Source: Corynebacterium appendicis CIP 107643
GTDB taxonomy: Bacteria; Actinomycetota; Actinomycetes; Mycobacteriales; Mycobacteriaceae
Length of the DNA: 64,000 nt
Direction of reading: 5' to 3'
NCBI RefSeq assembly: GCF_030408415.1
Contig: NZ_CP046976.1
Location: forward strand, 1,488,001-1,552,000
A program made the translations under genes and the position numbers. Below the pieces are notes generated by a model that did no database searches, was not told where the DNA came from, and saw only the letters and a program-made list of their open reading frames with translations. Positions within the stretch are counted from its first letter, which is position 1; every line of letters starts with the position of its first letter. Below, piece after piece: positions 32,449-41,530 of this stretch.

Positions 32449-35400
32449 CTAGTCGGCAGTCTCGCGCGGGGCAGGGTTCATGCGCTGGGAAATGACGCGG
32501 GTGACCCCGTCGCCGCGCATGGTCACGCCGTAGAGCACATTCGCTACATCCATCGTTGGTTTTTGGTGGGTGATCACGATGAGCTGCGAGTCTTCGCGGA
32601 GTTCTTCAAGGAGGGCGATGAGGCGGCGGAGGTTGACGTCGTCAAGCGCAGCTTCGACCTCGTCGAGGACGTAGAACGGGCTGGGGCGCGCGCGGAAGAT
32701 GGCCACGAGCATGGCCAGCGCGGTGAGCGATTTCTCGCCGCCGGAGAGCAGCGACAGCCGCTTGACTTTCTTGCCCGGCGGGCGCGCCTCGATCTCGATG
32801 CCAGTCGTGAGCATGTCCGACGGGTCGGTGAGCAAAAGGCGCGCTTCGCCGCCCGGGAACAAGGTGTCGAACACGCGGGGGAATTCGCGTTCGACGTCGT
32901 GCCACGCGTCGGTGAAAAGCTGCAAGATTTGCTTATCGACGTCATCGATCACCCCCGCCAGGTCCTTCCTCGCCTGGACCACGTCGGCGAGTTGGGTGGA
33001 CAGGAAGCTGTATCGCTCCTCGAGCGCCTTGTACTCCTCGAGCGCGAGCGGGTTGACCTTGCCGAGCGCGGCGAGATCTTTCTCCGCTTTCTTCAGGCGC
33101 TTCTTTTCTTCTGCCTCGTCGAAGTCCTCGGCGGGCGAGTAGTCGGCGAGCAGGTCGTCGATGGCGATGCCGAGCTGTTCGACGATCTTTGTTTCCGCTT
33201 CGTCGATGCGCACCTGCGCCTGCTCGCGGGCGATGTCCGCGGCGTGCGAGGTGTCGCCGAGCCGGGCGAGCTGCTTCCGCAGCGCGCTGACCGTCTCGCG
33301 GGCGTGCGATTGCCGCGCGGCGAGCTGCTTCACGTCGGCGGAAAGCGTGTCGCGGCGCTGCGTGGCGTGCTCGAGCGAGCCTGCGATTTTCGCGGCGAGG
33401 TCGCGCGCGTGCTCCGCAACGGCCTGTGCGAGCTCGGCCTGCGCTCGCTTGCGCGCCATCGCCACATCGTGCCGCGCTTTCGCCTGCCTCTCGTGCTCCG
33501 CTTGTCTGCGGAGCGCCGCTCCCCTCCCCGCCACGTTGTCCACCGCCTGCTGGGTGGAACGGGCGGCGAGAGTCGCTTCCATTTCCTCCGACCGGGCTGT
33601 CGTGAGCGCCGCGTTCGCTTCGTCGCGCGCAGTCGCATCGGCTTCCTCGTCGGAGTCGGGGCGTTCGACGCGGGAAAGGCGGTCGCGGGTCTCGGCGAGT
33701 GATTTCTCGCGCCCGCTGAGCCGAATGTCCGCCTCGTTGGCCTGCTTCGCGGAGCTGGCATGCTGCTTCTGGGCCTGCTCCGCCTGTTTGACTAGGCGCT
33801 GGTGGTCGCGCTTCCACGATTCGGCCTGCGCGTCGTGCTCTTTGAGCGCAGCCTTCGCCGACGCGGCGGCCACGCGCGCTTCCTCCGCGGCGATCTTGGC
33901 ACCTTCGAAGGTGCCGGACAGCTCGTCGAGTTCCGCCTGGGCCTCGTCGAGTTCTGCCGTGGCGGCCTCGATCTGGGCGGCTACCTCCACGCTGGAGGCG
34001 CCGCCGGAACCGGCGGCGAGCCAGCCTTCGCCGACGGCAACACCGTCGGGGGTCACTGCACGCAGTCGAGGGTCGTCGGCGATTGCCCGGCGCGCGGCGG
34101 CCACATCGTCGGCGAGAACCACATCGACGAGAATGCGGGTGATGGGACCGACGACATCGTCGTCGAGGCTGACGTGGTCGAGCAGCCAGGTAGTTCCAGC
34201 GGGTGGTGTGCCATCGAGGCGCCAAGACTGGCCGCCTGCGCCGGTGTCGACGACGACGGCGCGGGAGGCGTTGCCGAGCTCGTCGGCGATCGCGCTGTCG
34301 TCGACGTCGCCGGCGAGTGCTTCCGCGTGGGCCCCGAGTGCCGCTGCGAGGGCTTTTTCCACGCCTTTATCCGGCTTCATACGGTCGGCGACAGGCGCGA
34401 ATTTCTCGCCCAAGACATCTGCGGCCTCCGCGACAGGGGCGGTCTCGCTGAGCGTCGCGATACGGGCCGAGAGCGAATACACCGCCTTCTCCCTCGCCTT
34501 TTGCTCCGCACGGAGCTGCTCCAAGCGCTGCTCGGCGGCGTCGGTTTCTGCGGCGGCGCGGACATGGGCATTCTCGAGGGGCTCGCGGCCCCTGGCGATC
34601 TCGGCGACTTTCTCGGCGGCTGCTTGCGCTTCCGCCTCGGCTTCCTGCGCGCGTGCCCGGGTCTCGTCTGCGGCGGCGGCAAGACGCGCGATCTCCTGCT
34701 TCGCGGACTCCACTGCGGCGACTTGGCTCTCTTCCTGGGCGAGCAAGCGCACGACGCCTTCGCGGCGGTCGGCGATCGCGCGGACCTGGGCCATGTGCTC
34801 GGCCTCGGCTGCGCGAGCTTTTTCTGCGAGCTCACCGACCCGCTCCGCGATCTGTTTGCGGCGGGCTTCCGCCTTTTCGTATTCGGCCAACGCGTCGGCG
34901 TGCTGCTGTTCGGCGCGCTCCGCCCGCGCGATCAGATCGTCGGGGTCCTGCCCGCGGTATTCGGTCGTGTCACCGACATGCGAGGCACGCTCGGTGGCGA
35001 TGCGCAGCGTCGCCGAGGTCCGCTCCGCCAACGACGACAACCCGAACCAGAGCTGCTGCGCCCGCTCCGAATTCGCGGCCGCCGCCGAGTGCATCTCCTC
35101 GACCTCGGACAGGTGCGATTCCGCCTCGGTCAGCTGCTCGGTGACAGTCTCGACCTGCTGGGCGTGGAGGTGGGCGGCACGGGAGGCGTCGTCAAGCGAT
35201 GCTCTGAGCGCGACCACCTTGTGGCCCGCAAGGCGCAGACGCGCGTCGCGGACATCCGCTTGGACGGTCGCGGCGCGCTGCGCGGCCTCGGCCTGACGTG
35301 CGAGCGGCTTGAGCTGCTTGCCCAGCTCGTCGGTGAGGTCCGTGAGGCGGTCCAGGTTCGCCTGCATGCCCGTGAGCTTGCGCTGCGCTTTCTCGCGGCG

Positions 35401-35916
35401 GCGACGGTGCTTGAGCACACCCGCGGCCTCTTCGATGAACGCGCGGCGATCCTCTGGACGCGACTCGAGGATCTCGTTGAGCTTGCCCTGGCCGACGATG
35501 ATGTGCATCTCGCGACCGATGCCCGAGTCGCTGAGCAGCTCCTGGATGTCCATGAGGCGCGCCTTGGAGCCGTTGATCTCGTATTCGCTGGCGCCGTCGC
35601 GGAACATACGGCGCGTAATGGCCACGGACGAGTACTCGATCGGCAGCCTGCCGTCCGTGTTGTCGAAGGTCAGCGTCACTTCCGCGCGGCCCAACTGCTT
35701 GCGATCGCCTGCGCCAGCGAAGATGACGTCCTCCATCTTCCCGCCGCGCAAATTCTTCGCGCCCTGCTCCCCCATCACCCAAGCGAGCGCGTCGACCACA
35801 TTCGACTTGCCCGAGCCATTCGGCCCGACGACCGCGCAAATGCCCTGCTCGAATTTCATCGTCGTCGCAGACGCAAAGGACTTGAATCCTTTGAGCGTCA
35901 GCGATGTCAGGTGCAT
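32449..35916 (-). CDS. smc: Chromosome segregation protein SMC
   Basis: 1155 residues from ATG 35916 (MHLTSLTLKGFKSF). Walker A is GPNGSGKSN near residue 32. Two long Ala/Glu/Arg coiled coils flank a hinge at about 490-650. The C-terminal head has the ABC signature LLSGGEKSLTALAML and Walker B FYVLDEVEAALDD. With ScpA and ScpB it organises newly replicated chromosome arms. The open frame continues upstream of 35916 but the residues there are unrelated. One repeat copy lies at 32931. Confidence 0.96.
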   Translation of the reverse strand: MHLTSLTLKGFKSFASATTMKFEQGICAVVGPNGSGKSNVVDALAWVMGEQGAKNLRGGKMEDVIFAGAGDRKQLGRAEVTLTFDNTDGRLPIEYSSVAITRRMFRDGASEYEINGSKARLMDIQELLSDSGIGREMHIIVGQGKLNEILESRPEDRRAFIEEAAGVLKHRRRREKAQRKLTGMQANLDRLTDLTDELGKQLKPLARQAEAAQRAATVQADVRDARLRLAGHKVVALRASLDDASRAAHLHAQQVETVTEQLTEAESHLSEVEEMHSAAAANSERAQQLWFGLSSLAERTSATLRIATERASHVGDTTEYRGQDPDDLIARAERAEQQHADALAEYEKAEARRKQIAERVGELAEKARAAEAEHMAQVRAIADRREGVVRLLAQEESQVAAVESAKQEIARLAAAADETRARAQEAEAEAQAAAEKVAEIARGREPLENAHVRAAAETDAAEQRLEQLRAEQKAREKAVYSLSARIATLSETAPVAEAADVLGEKFAPVADRMKPDKGVEKALAAALGAHAEALAGDVDDSAIADELGNASRAVVVDTGAGGQSWRLDGTPPAGTTWLLDHVSLDDDVVGPITRILVDVVLADDVAAARRAIADDPRLRAVTPDGVAVGEGWLAAGSGGASSVEVAAQIEAATAELDEAQAELDELSGTFEGAKIAAEEARVAAASAKAALKEHDAQAESWKRDHQRLVKQAEQAQKQHASSAKQANEADIRLSGREKSLAETRDRLSRVERPDSDEEADATARDEANAALTTARSEEMEATLAARSTQQAVDNVAGRGAALRRQAEHERQAKARHDVAMARKRAQAELAQAVAEHARDLAAKIAGSLEHATQRRDTLSADVKQLAARQSHARETVSALRKQLARLGDTSHAADIAREQAQVRIDEAETKIVEQLGIAIDDLLADYSPAEDFDEAEEKKRLKKAEKDLAALGKVNPLALEEYKALEERYSFLSTQLADVVQARKDLAGVIDDVDKQILQLFTDAWHDVEREFPRVFDTLFPGGEARLLLTDPSDMLTTGIEIEARPPGKKVKRLSLLSGGEKSLTALAMLVAIFRARPSPFYVLDEVEAALDDVNLRRLIALLEELREDSQLIVITHQKPTMDVANVLYGVTMRGDGVTRVISQRMNPAPRETAD
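32931..32941 (-). repeat. 11-base repeat copy 14
   Basis: Exact copy inside the smc 3' part. Confidence 0.8.
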
Positions 35917-36038
35917 TGTGCTGATCTTACCGAACGGTGTGCGGGCGTTTTCTCCTTCAAGCCCACGGAGCGTGTCCGGGTCGTTTTGTAGGCTCACGTC
36001 ACAATGGCAGGGAAGAGCTGAAGGGTGGGGATGCGCAC

Positions 36039-36383
36039 GTGCCGAGAAATCAGATTCGTTGGTACGCGCCCGGGGGCGAGACCGAGCCGGTGAGCAAGAA
36101 GGAATTCCGCTCGCTCACCAAAGAAGGCCAAGGTGCGTTAGCCGCCAGGATCAAGCAGCTGGCGCAGGCGAGAATCGGGCTTTCCGATCTGCGTCATCTA
36201 CGGGGAGAGCTCTACGAAATCCGGGCCCAGGTGGGAAACAACCACTTCAGGGTGATCGTCATCCAGGACTCCCCTGTCCACTTCATCATTTTGTCCTGCT
36301 TTTACAAGAACCAGCAGAAGACGCCGAAGCAGGAGCTGGCCAAAGCAGAGCAGCGCTTGAAACGGTGGCGCTCCGGGAATTGA
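36039..36383 (+). CDS. higB: HigB-type toxin of a toxin-antitoxin-chaperone module
   Basis: 114 residues from GTG 36039 with GGTGGGG upstream. It belongs to the RelE/ParE superfamily (Gp49-like HigB): KKEFRSL, RHLRGELYEIRAQ, NNHFRVIVI and FYKNQQKTPKQE. NNHFRV and FYKNQQKTPK are, from memory, shared with M. tuberculosis HigB1 (Rv1955). The family cleaves mRNA on the ribosome. It is the first gene of a three-gene set inserted between smc and acyP and is followed after 63 bases by its antitoxin, with two palindromic operators in the gap. Confidence 0.9.
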   Translation: MPRNQIRWYAPGGETEPVSKKEFRSLTKEGQGALAARIKQLAQARIGLSDLRHLRGELYEIRAQVGNNHFRVIVIQDSPVHFIILSCFYKNQQKTPKQELAKAEQRLKRWRSGN

Positions 36384-36386
36384 TCT

Positions 36387-36402
36387 ATCGGTTCAAGCCG
36401 AT
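36387..36402. promoter_or_regulatory. TAC operator 1 (palindrome)
   Basis: ATCGG-TTCAAG-CCGAT, a 5-base dyad with a 6-base spacer, starting four bases after the toxin stop codon. Its half-sites match those of the second operator 29 bases downstream. Confidence 0.65.
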
Positions 36403-36415
36403 TACTGTGGCGGAC

Positions 36416-36431
36416 ATCGGTTCTAGCCGAT
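36416..36431. promoter_or_regulatory. TAC operator 2 (palindrome)
   Basis: ATCGG-TTCTAG-CCGAT, same half-sites and spacing as operator 1. It ends three bases before the AAAGGAGG ribosome site of the antitoxin gene, so a bound antitoxin could block a promoter here. Confidence 0.65.
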
Positions 36432-36446
36432 ATTAAAGGAGGCGCT

Positions 36447-36872
36447 ATGCGTATCGACGACTACCGTGAGTCCAATTCCCAAGAATTCGACTTCGACGAA
36501 CTTGTTGACGACCCCGAAATTCGTGCTGCCATGGACGACGCCGAGGAACGGCTCGCCATCACCGAAGCGCTTCGTGCGAGCCGCACGCAGTCGGGCCTTT
36601 CCCAGAAGTATGTCGCGGCTGAAATGCGGACGACCCAGTCGGCCGTGTCCGATTTCGAGCGCGGCGAGACCGACCCCCAGCTTTCGACCATTCAGCGCTA
36701 CGCACGCGCGACCGGCGCGAAAGTCCGCATCCTCATCGACCGCCCGGGCAATGTGACCAGCATGGTCCCCCCGTATGCTTCAGTGTCCAAGAAAGTCTCT
36801 GCGCCGGACGCCAGCGGGCAGCGACCGCAATTGAAACTTCTGCCTTCCTACCGGAATATCCGGGTGAGCTAA
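36447..36872 (+). CDS. higA: HigA-type Xre-family antitoxin with C-terminal extension
   Basis: 141 residues from ATG 36447 after a near-perfect AAAGGAGG. Residues 50-100 form a helix-turn-helix of the Xre type (SGLSQKYVAAEMRTTQSAVSDFERGETDPQLSTIQRYA). An acidic N-terminal part precedes it. After the DNA-binding domain a tail of about 35 residues (PPYASVSKK...LKLLPSYRN) is present; in chaperone-dependent antitoxins such a tail is the chaperone addiction region. It should neutralise HigB and repress the operon at the palindromes upstream. Confidence 0.88.
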   Translation: MRIDDYRESNSQEFDFDELVDDPEIRAAMDDAEERLAITEALRASRTQSGLSQKYVAAEMRTTQSAVSDFERGETDPQLSTIQRYARATGAKVRILIDRPGNVTSMVPPYASVSKKVSAPDASGQRPQLKLLPSYRNIRVS

Positions 36873-36875
36873 ACC

Positions 36876-37328
36876 ATGGCCAAAGAAATCGATCACGCAG
36901 CCCTCCGCGTTCGAGCGGGAGCGATCGCGGGCACTAGCAATCTCTTTGATGTCCGCCTGGCTCAGTCGAATGTGGGCCTCAACCGGGTGCCGGCGCCTAC
37001 AGCTCAGCTCAATGTGGACGTCGAGATGTCGCCGTCCGCGAGCATATCGCTCGACGATGACGAAGCCGGCCTGTTGCTCGTGAACGTGGAATTCCACGTC
37101 CGCATAGCTGACACCGGCGAGAACGCGGAGCCGGTCGCGGAGGTGGAGTGCGCGTTCGTGGCGGCATTCGAGTCCCATCCCGACAGCGAGCCGAGCGGAG
37201 ACGAGCTCGAGGCATTCGCTGAGACGACAGGTCTTTTCGCGGTGTACCCCTACGCGCGCGAGTACATCTCAGATGTCACGCGACGCATGGGTTTGCCTGC
37301 TCTCGTGCTCGACCTGCTCAAGCGGTAG
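36876..37328 (+). CDS. SecB-like chaperone of the TAC module
   Basis: 150 residues, three bases after the antitoxin stop. The fold signature of SecB is at the C-terminus: TTGLFAVYPYAREYISDVT and GLPALVLDLL, with the preceding GDELEAFAETTG; from memory this corresponds closely to Rv1957, the SecB-like chaperone that protects the HigA1 antitoxin. Corynebacterium has no general SecB, so this is a dedicated TAC chaperone rather than an export factor. The N-terminal part (about 1-100) shows the expected alternation of beta strands with acidic loops. Confidence 0.88.
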   Translation: MAKEIDHAALRVRAGAIAGTSNLFDVRLAQSNVGLNRVPAPTAQLNVDVEMSPSASISLDDDEAGLLLVNVEFHVRIADTGENAEPVAEVECAFVAAFESHPDSEPSGDELEAFAETTGLFAVYPYAREYISDVTRRMGLPALVLDLLKR

Positions 37329-37331
37329 GCG

Positions 37332-37616
37332 TTAGCGCTCTTCGAATCCGGCAGCACCCCTCGGCTCGCTGTACTGCGGCACGACCGCGCGCACCTCACC
37401 CGGGCGCTTGGCGGTCGACGGCTGCTCTTCAAGAAGGGCGAGGAGCTTATCGACGTCCACTTGCTCCCCTTCCGCCACCACTTCCACGCGTCCGTCGCTC
37501 AGGTTCTTTGCGTAGCCGGCCAAACCGAGTTCGAGGGCGCGACTGCGCGTCCACCAGCGGAAGCCGACCCCTTGAACGTGGCCGGTGACGAAAGCTGTCA
37601 TGCGTGTGGTGCTCAT
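37332..37616 (-). CDS. acyP: Acylphosphatase
   Basis: 94 residues from ATG 37616; in-frame GTGs at 37622 and 37625 are alternatives. The acylphosphatase signature is present: [15 protein letters not shown] supplies the phosphate-binding loop and catalytic Arg, and [17 protein letters not shown] the catalytic Asn. It hydrolyses acyl phosphates. In M. tuberculosis acyP is adjacent to smc; here the TAC module separates them, and the two stops (acyP and the chaperone) are only three bases apart. Confidence 0.94.
   Translation of the reverse strand: MSTTRMTAFVTGHVQGVGFRWWTRSRALELGLAGYAKNLSDGRVEVVAEGEQVDVDKLLALLEEQPSTAKRPGEVRAVVPQYSEPRGAAGFEER
37445..37455 (-). repeat. 11-base repeat copy 15
   Basis: Exact copy inside acyP. 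Confidence 0.8.
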
Positions 37617-37656
37617 GCGCACCACACTAGCTTCCCTTCTGTTGTGCGTGCGCGCG

Positions 37657-39207
37657 TTAGATCCGCGTCAAGCCACCCTCGTCGGTGTCCTCGGCGGCGC
37701 CGTCGCGGCGCGCTTCGTCCACGGTGACGCGGTCCTCGGCGCTGCGCCGGGTGACCGGGTCGGAGCCGTCCCAGAACTCGACGTTCTTCAGCTCAGGCAG
37801 CATGTCGCGGTGGAAGACAGGGTCGATGCCCTGGGCGCGTTGCTCGCTGTAGTTCTTGAGCAGCTTGAAGGCGATGCCGCCGAGCGGCACGATCGCGATC
37901 AGGTTAATGATGACCATGGTGGCGGCCATCGTGTCGCCGAGCGCCCACACCAACGGCAGAGAGCCGAACGCGCCGAAGATGACGAAGCCGATCACGCCGA
38001 GCCGGAAGACGGTGAGAACGGACTTCTTGTCGGTCAGGTACTCGATATTAGCCTGCGCGAGGTAGTAGTTGCCGATCACGGAGGAGAACGCCAGGAAGAA
38101 CAGGACGAATGTGATGAAGTGAGCACCCCACGCGCCGACCGAGTCAGACAGGGAGGACTGCGTTAATGCGGCACTCTGAACCTCTTCACCGTAGATCGGT
38201 GCCGGCCCGAGCAGGACGATGAAGGCCGTGATAGAGCAAACGAAGAGGGTGTCGAAGTAGACGCCCAGGGTCTGCACCAGGCCCTGCTTGACCGGGTGGG
38301 ATACCGTCGCGGTGGCGGCGGCGTTCGGGGCGGAACCTTGGCCGGCCTCGTTGGAGAACAGGCCGCGACGCATACCGTTCATGAATGCGGCGCCAACAGC
38401 CGCACCGGCGATTTCCTTCAAGCCTAGCGCGTGCTCGACGATGAGGGAGAACATTCCGGGGATCTCGCGGTAGTTCACAACGAGCACGATGAGCCCGACA
38501 ATGATGTACGCCAGTGCCATGAACGGGACGACCACCTGGGTCACATTGGCGATACGGGTGACGCCGCCGAAGATGATCAAGGCAGCGACGACGGCGACGA
38601 CGCCGGCGACGACTGCCTTCATGGTGTTCGAGTCGGTGCCCAGAGAGCCGCCGACGGCTTCGACGATGGAGTTGGTCTGGATGGCGTTGTAGATGAAGCC
38701 GTAGGTGATCGAGATGGCCACGGCGAAGATGACTGCCAGCGGCTTCCACTTCTCGCCGAGACCGCGCGTGATGTAGTACGCCGGGCCGCCGTGGTAGTTG
38801 CCTTCGGTGTCCTTGGTCTTCCAGAGCTGCGCGAGTGTGGACTCAACGAATGCGGTCGCGCCGCCGACCAGGGCGATGATCCACATCCAGAAGACGGCTC
38901 CCGGGCCGCCCAAGGTGATGGCCAGCGCTACGCCCGCAATATTGCCGGTGCCCACGCGCGAGGCAGCAGAGATCGTGAATGCTTTGAAGGCGGAGATGCC
39001 GCCGTATTCTCCGTCGAGGTCGCGTCCGTCGCGGTCTTTGCCTTTCGGGCTTTCCGCGACAGCTTTGAACATCTCGGGCACCATGCGGATTTGAACGAAA
39101 ATGGTGCGCAGACCGAAGTACACTCCCGCTCCCAACAGCAGGAACGGGATGACTTTCCACAGGTTGTCGTTGACGGAGTCCGTCACGAGCGACTCGAGTT
39201 TTTCCAT
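37657..39207 (-). CDS. Sodium:alanine/glycine symporter (AGCS family)
   Basis: 516 residues with about eleven membrane helices. AGCS signature regions are clear: [34 protein letters not shown] and [13 protein letters not shown]. It imports alanine or glycine with sodium. The C-terminal 60 residues are hydrophilic and charged. It is oriented with acyP and mutM and separated from mutM by 63 bases. It has no obvious regulatory element in front. Confidence 0.92.
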   Translation of the reverse strand: MEKLESLVTDSVNDNLWKVIPFLLLGAGVYFGLRTIFVQIRMVPEMFKAVAESPKGKDRDGRDLDGEYGGISAFKAFTISAASRVGTGNIAGVALAITLGGPGAVFWMWIIALVGGATAFVESTLAQLWKTKDTEGNYHGGPAYYITRGLGEKWKPLAVIFAVAISITYGFIYNAIQTNSIVEAVGGSLGTDSNTMKAVVAGVVAVVAALIIFGGVTRIANVTQVVVPFMALAYIIVGLIVLVVNYREIPGMFSLIVEHALGLKEIAGAAVGAAFMNGMRRGLFSNEAGQGSAPNAAATATVSHPVKQGLVQTLGVYFDTLFVCSITAFIVLLGPAPIYGEEVQSAALTQSSLSDSVGAWGAHFITFVLFFLAFSSVIGNYYLAQANIEYLTDKKSVLTVFRLGVIGFVIFGAFGSLPLVWALGDTMAATMVIINLIAIVPLGGIAFKLLKNYSEQRAQGIDPVFHRDMLPELKNVEFWDGSDPVTRRSAEDRVTVDEARRDGAAEDTDEGGLTRI

Positions 39208-39270
39208 GCCGGAAATTCTATATGCCAGTGGGGCTGGCCACCGGTTTTTAGTGGTGCTTTTAAGGGTGTG

Positions 39271-40137
39271 TCAGCGCGTCTGGCACACCGGGCAGTAATA
39301 GCTCGACCGGCCGTTGACCACCGTACGCACGATCGGACTGCCACACCGTGCGCACGGCTTTCCCGCTTGCCCGTAGGCGTTCAACGAGCGGGAGAAGTAG
39401 CCGCTTGCGCCGTTGACGTTGACGTAGAGGGAGTCGAAGCTTGTGCCGCCTGCCTCGAGCGCGCGTGCCATGACGGCGCGGGATTCCTCGAGCAGTGCCA
39501 CGGCATCGCGCTGCCGTAGAGCTTTGCCCTTGCGGGTGGGTTTCACACGCGCGGCCCACATCGCCTCGTCGGCATAGATAGAGCCGATGCCGCTGACCAC
39601 GGATTGGTCAAGCAGGACAGTCTTGGCCGCGACCTTCTTCGTGCGGATCTTTCTCGCAGTGGCCACCGGATCGAACTCGGGCTCGAACGGATCCGGCGCG
39701 ATGTGCGGGATGGTGGCGGGCACGGACCGGAACCCGCTCGCCGCCGCTTCGCTGTCCGGACCGGTGAGCGGAACATACTGCCAGGAGCCGAAGGTGCGCT
39801 GGTCGATAAAGGAGAGTTCCTGAATGCCAGCAGGCCCGTGCAATTCCGCCCGGATGCGCAGATGAGGGCTGTCGACCAGCCCAGGTGCGCCGACGAGCAT
39901 CTGGCCGGACATGCGGAGGTGGACAAGAAGCGCGGCACCGTCGGAAAGCGTGAGCCAGAGAAATTTGCCGCGTCGGTCTGTGCCAGTAATGGTCAATCCG
40001 GGCAGAACCGCGGCGAGGTCGACATCGTTGCCGCGAACGGCGCGCGGGTGCAGCGCCTCGACGACGCCGAATGTCGACCCGACCACGTGCGCGTCGAGTC
40101 CGCGGCGCACCACTTCCACTTCAGGGAGCTCAGGCAC
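39271..40137 (-). CDS. mutM: Formamidopyrimidine-DNA glycosylase
   Basis: 288 residues beginning PELPEVEVVRRGLDAHVVG, with the catalytic N-terminal Pro and Glu. Also visible are the helix-two-turn-helix segment (VVSGIGSIYADEAMWAARVKPTR) and the C-terminal zinc finger (CARCGSPIVR...YYCPVCQ). It excises oxidised purines such as 8-oxoguanine. Its ATG is 11 bases after the rnc stop, so rnc-mutM are co-transcribed, as in most actinobacteria. Confidence 0.96.
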   Translation of the reverse strand: MPELPEVEVVRRGLDAHVVGSTFGVVEALHPRAVRGNDVDLAAVLPGLTITGTDRRGKFLWLTLSDGAALLVHLRMSGQMLVGAPGLVDSPHLRIRAELHGPAGIQELSFIDQRTFGSWQYVPLTGPDSEAAASGFRSVPATIPHIAPDPFEPEFDPVATARKIRTKKVAAKTVLLDQSVVSGIGSIYADEAMWAARVKPTRKGKALRQRDAVALLEESRAVMARALEAGGTSFDSLYVNVNGASGYFSRSLNAYGQAGKPCARCGSPIVRTVVNGRSSYYCPVCQTR

Positions 40138-40148
40138 GTCAGACCACC

Positions 40149-40907
40149 CTATCCTTTACGCAACGCGATGGTTTCCGGGTGGTCTTTGAGATAGAAGAAG
40201 GCTTCGCGGGCGGCGTTCTGCTCCGCGGTCTTCTTGTTGTGGCCGCGGCCGGTGCCGCGGGAGGTGCCGTCGATAAGCGCCTGCGCGGTGAAGACTTGCT
40301 CGTGCTCCGGGCCCGCGGCGGTGGCGGTGTAGACGGGCGGGTTGCCGCCGAGTTCCGCGACGCGCTCCTGGAGCTCGGTCTTCCAGTCCTGGATCCAATG
40401 GGCGTTGTCGATCTTGTCGCCGAAAAGGCGCAGGATGACATCCCGCGTGGGGTTGAAGCCGTGCTGGCGGTAGATAGCGCCGAGCACCGCCTCGGTGGTG
40501 TCCGCGAGAATCGAGTCCTTGTCGCGGCCGCCTGTGGTCTCCTCGCCTTTGCCGAGCAGGATGTGCGCGCCGAGGCCGATCTCGCGCGCGACCTCGGCGA
40601 GCCCGTAGCGCGACACGATGCGGGCTCGCATCGGGGACAAGTCCGACTCGGGCCGGGACGGGAATTTCTCGAACAGCGCGTTCGCGATGGTCAGCCCCAG
40701 CACGGCATCACCCACGAACTCGAGTCGCTCGTTATTCGGCAGAGTGCCGTGCTCGTTCGCGAACGAGCGGTGCGTGAGCGCGAGACGCAGCTCATCCGCG
40801 TCGATCTCGACGCCGAGCTCGTCCAGCAGCGGCGTGTGGTCGACGGCCGCGAAGGCTTCAGCCAAGGCCTGGTCGCCAGGAATCTTGTTCTTTTTCGCGC
40901 GTGGCAC
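40149..40907 (-). CDS. rnc: Ribonuclease III
   Basis: 252 residues. The RNase III signature NERLEFVGDAVLGL is near residue 60, and the second acidic cluster DTTEAVLGAIY is near 135. The C-terminal double-stranded RNA-binding domain (AQALIDGTSRGTGRGHNKKTAEQNAAREAF) follows. It processes rRNA precursors and structured mRNAs. It lies 11 bases after the DUF177 gene on the same strand. One copy of the 11-base repeat is inside (40268). Confidence 0.96.
   Translation of the reverse strand: MPRAKKNKIPGDQALAEAFAAVDHTPLLDELGVEIDADELRLALTHRSFANEHGTLPNNERLEFVGDAVLGLTIANALFEKFPSRPESDLSPMRARIVSRYGLAEVAREIGLGAHILLGKGEETTGGRDKDSILADTTEAVLGAIYRQHGFNPTRDVILRLFGDKIDNAHWIQDWKTELQERVAELGGNPPVYTATAAGPEHEQVFTAQALIDGTSRGTGRGHNKKTAEQNAAREAFFYLKDHPETIALRKG
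40268..40278 (+). repeat. 11-base repeat copy 16
   Basis: Exact copy inside rnc. Confidence 0.8.
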
Positions 40908-40918
40908 GTGACCCCCAG

Positions 40919-41482
40919 CTACTTCTTAGAGCCGCTGTCCTCGTCGGACAGGAATTTCTCCAGGCCCGCCCAGCGCGGGTCGACGAGATCGTTCTTCTCG
41001 CCGGACACCCCGTCGGGGGTGGGCACGTCGGAGTCCTCCGGGCACGCCGGCTCGCAGACCGGGTTGAACGGGAGATTCAGGCCGGCTTCGTCGATGAACG
41101 CCTGCTCGAGGTTCACTGTGTCGTCGATAATGCGCGGCACGTCGTCGCCCGAACCGTCGTCCTCTTCGCCGGCGTCATCGCCGGTGATGAAGTCGTCGGA
41201 GCCCGAAAAGACCTGGGAGACGGAGATCTCCTCCGTCGGGGTGAGCTCACGGAGGCAGCGGACGCACTGGCCTTTGAGCTGGGCGGTCGCCGTGGCGTCG
41301 ACAAGCACGCCTCCACCGAGCGGCGTGACGGTCGCTTCGACGGTGACCTCTTGGCCTTCGGGGATGGCGATCATTTCCGGGCCGATGCGCGAGGGCGACG
41401 GGCCGGTCAAGGTGGTGGTCACCGGAAGTCCGTCGCCACGCAGAGCTTCCGACACATCCACAACAAACGGATTAGTAGCCAT
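40919..41482 (-). CDS. DUF177 (YceD) family protein
   Basis: 187 residues from ATG 41482. DUF177 hallmarks are the CVRCL metal-like pair in the middle (GQCVRCLRELTPTEEI) and a late DLVDPRWAGLEKF; a second CEPACPE pair follows FNPVCEP. The family is linked to 23S rRNA accumulation and often precedes rpmF, but no rpmF lies between it and rnc here, as in mycobacteria. The acidic insertion near residues 85-105 is Asp/Gly-rich. Confidence 0.88.
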   Translation of the reverse strand: MATNPFVVDVSEALRGDGLPVTTTLTGPSPSRIGPEMIAIPEGQEVTVEATVTPLGGGVLVDATATAQLKGQCVRCLRELTPTEEISVSQVFSGSDDFITGDDAGEEDDGSGDDVPRIIDDTVNLEQAFIDEAGLNLPFNPVCEPACPEDSDVPTPDGVSGEKNDLVDPRWAGLEKFLSDEDSGSKK

Positions 41483-41530
41483 AACGCACACCACAATACA
41501 TTGCGGCGACTCCGCTAGGCGCAGGGAGAG

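Noticed and set aside
33161..35991. Two open frames of over 700 codons on the plus strand opposite smc
   Set aside because: They are Ser/Arg/Ala- or Arg/Gly-rich shadows of the coiled-coil codon pattern of smc.
40908..40918. Missing rpmF between the DUF177 gene and rnc as a gene loss
   Set aside because: In mycobacteria rpmF is also located elsewhere, so its absence here is not unusual.
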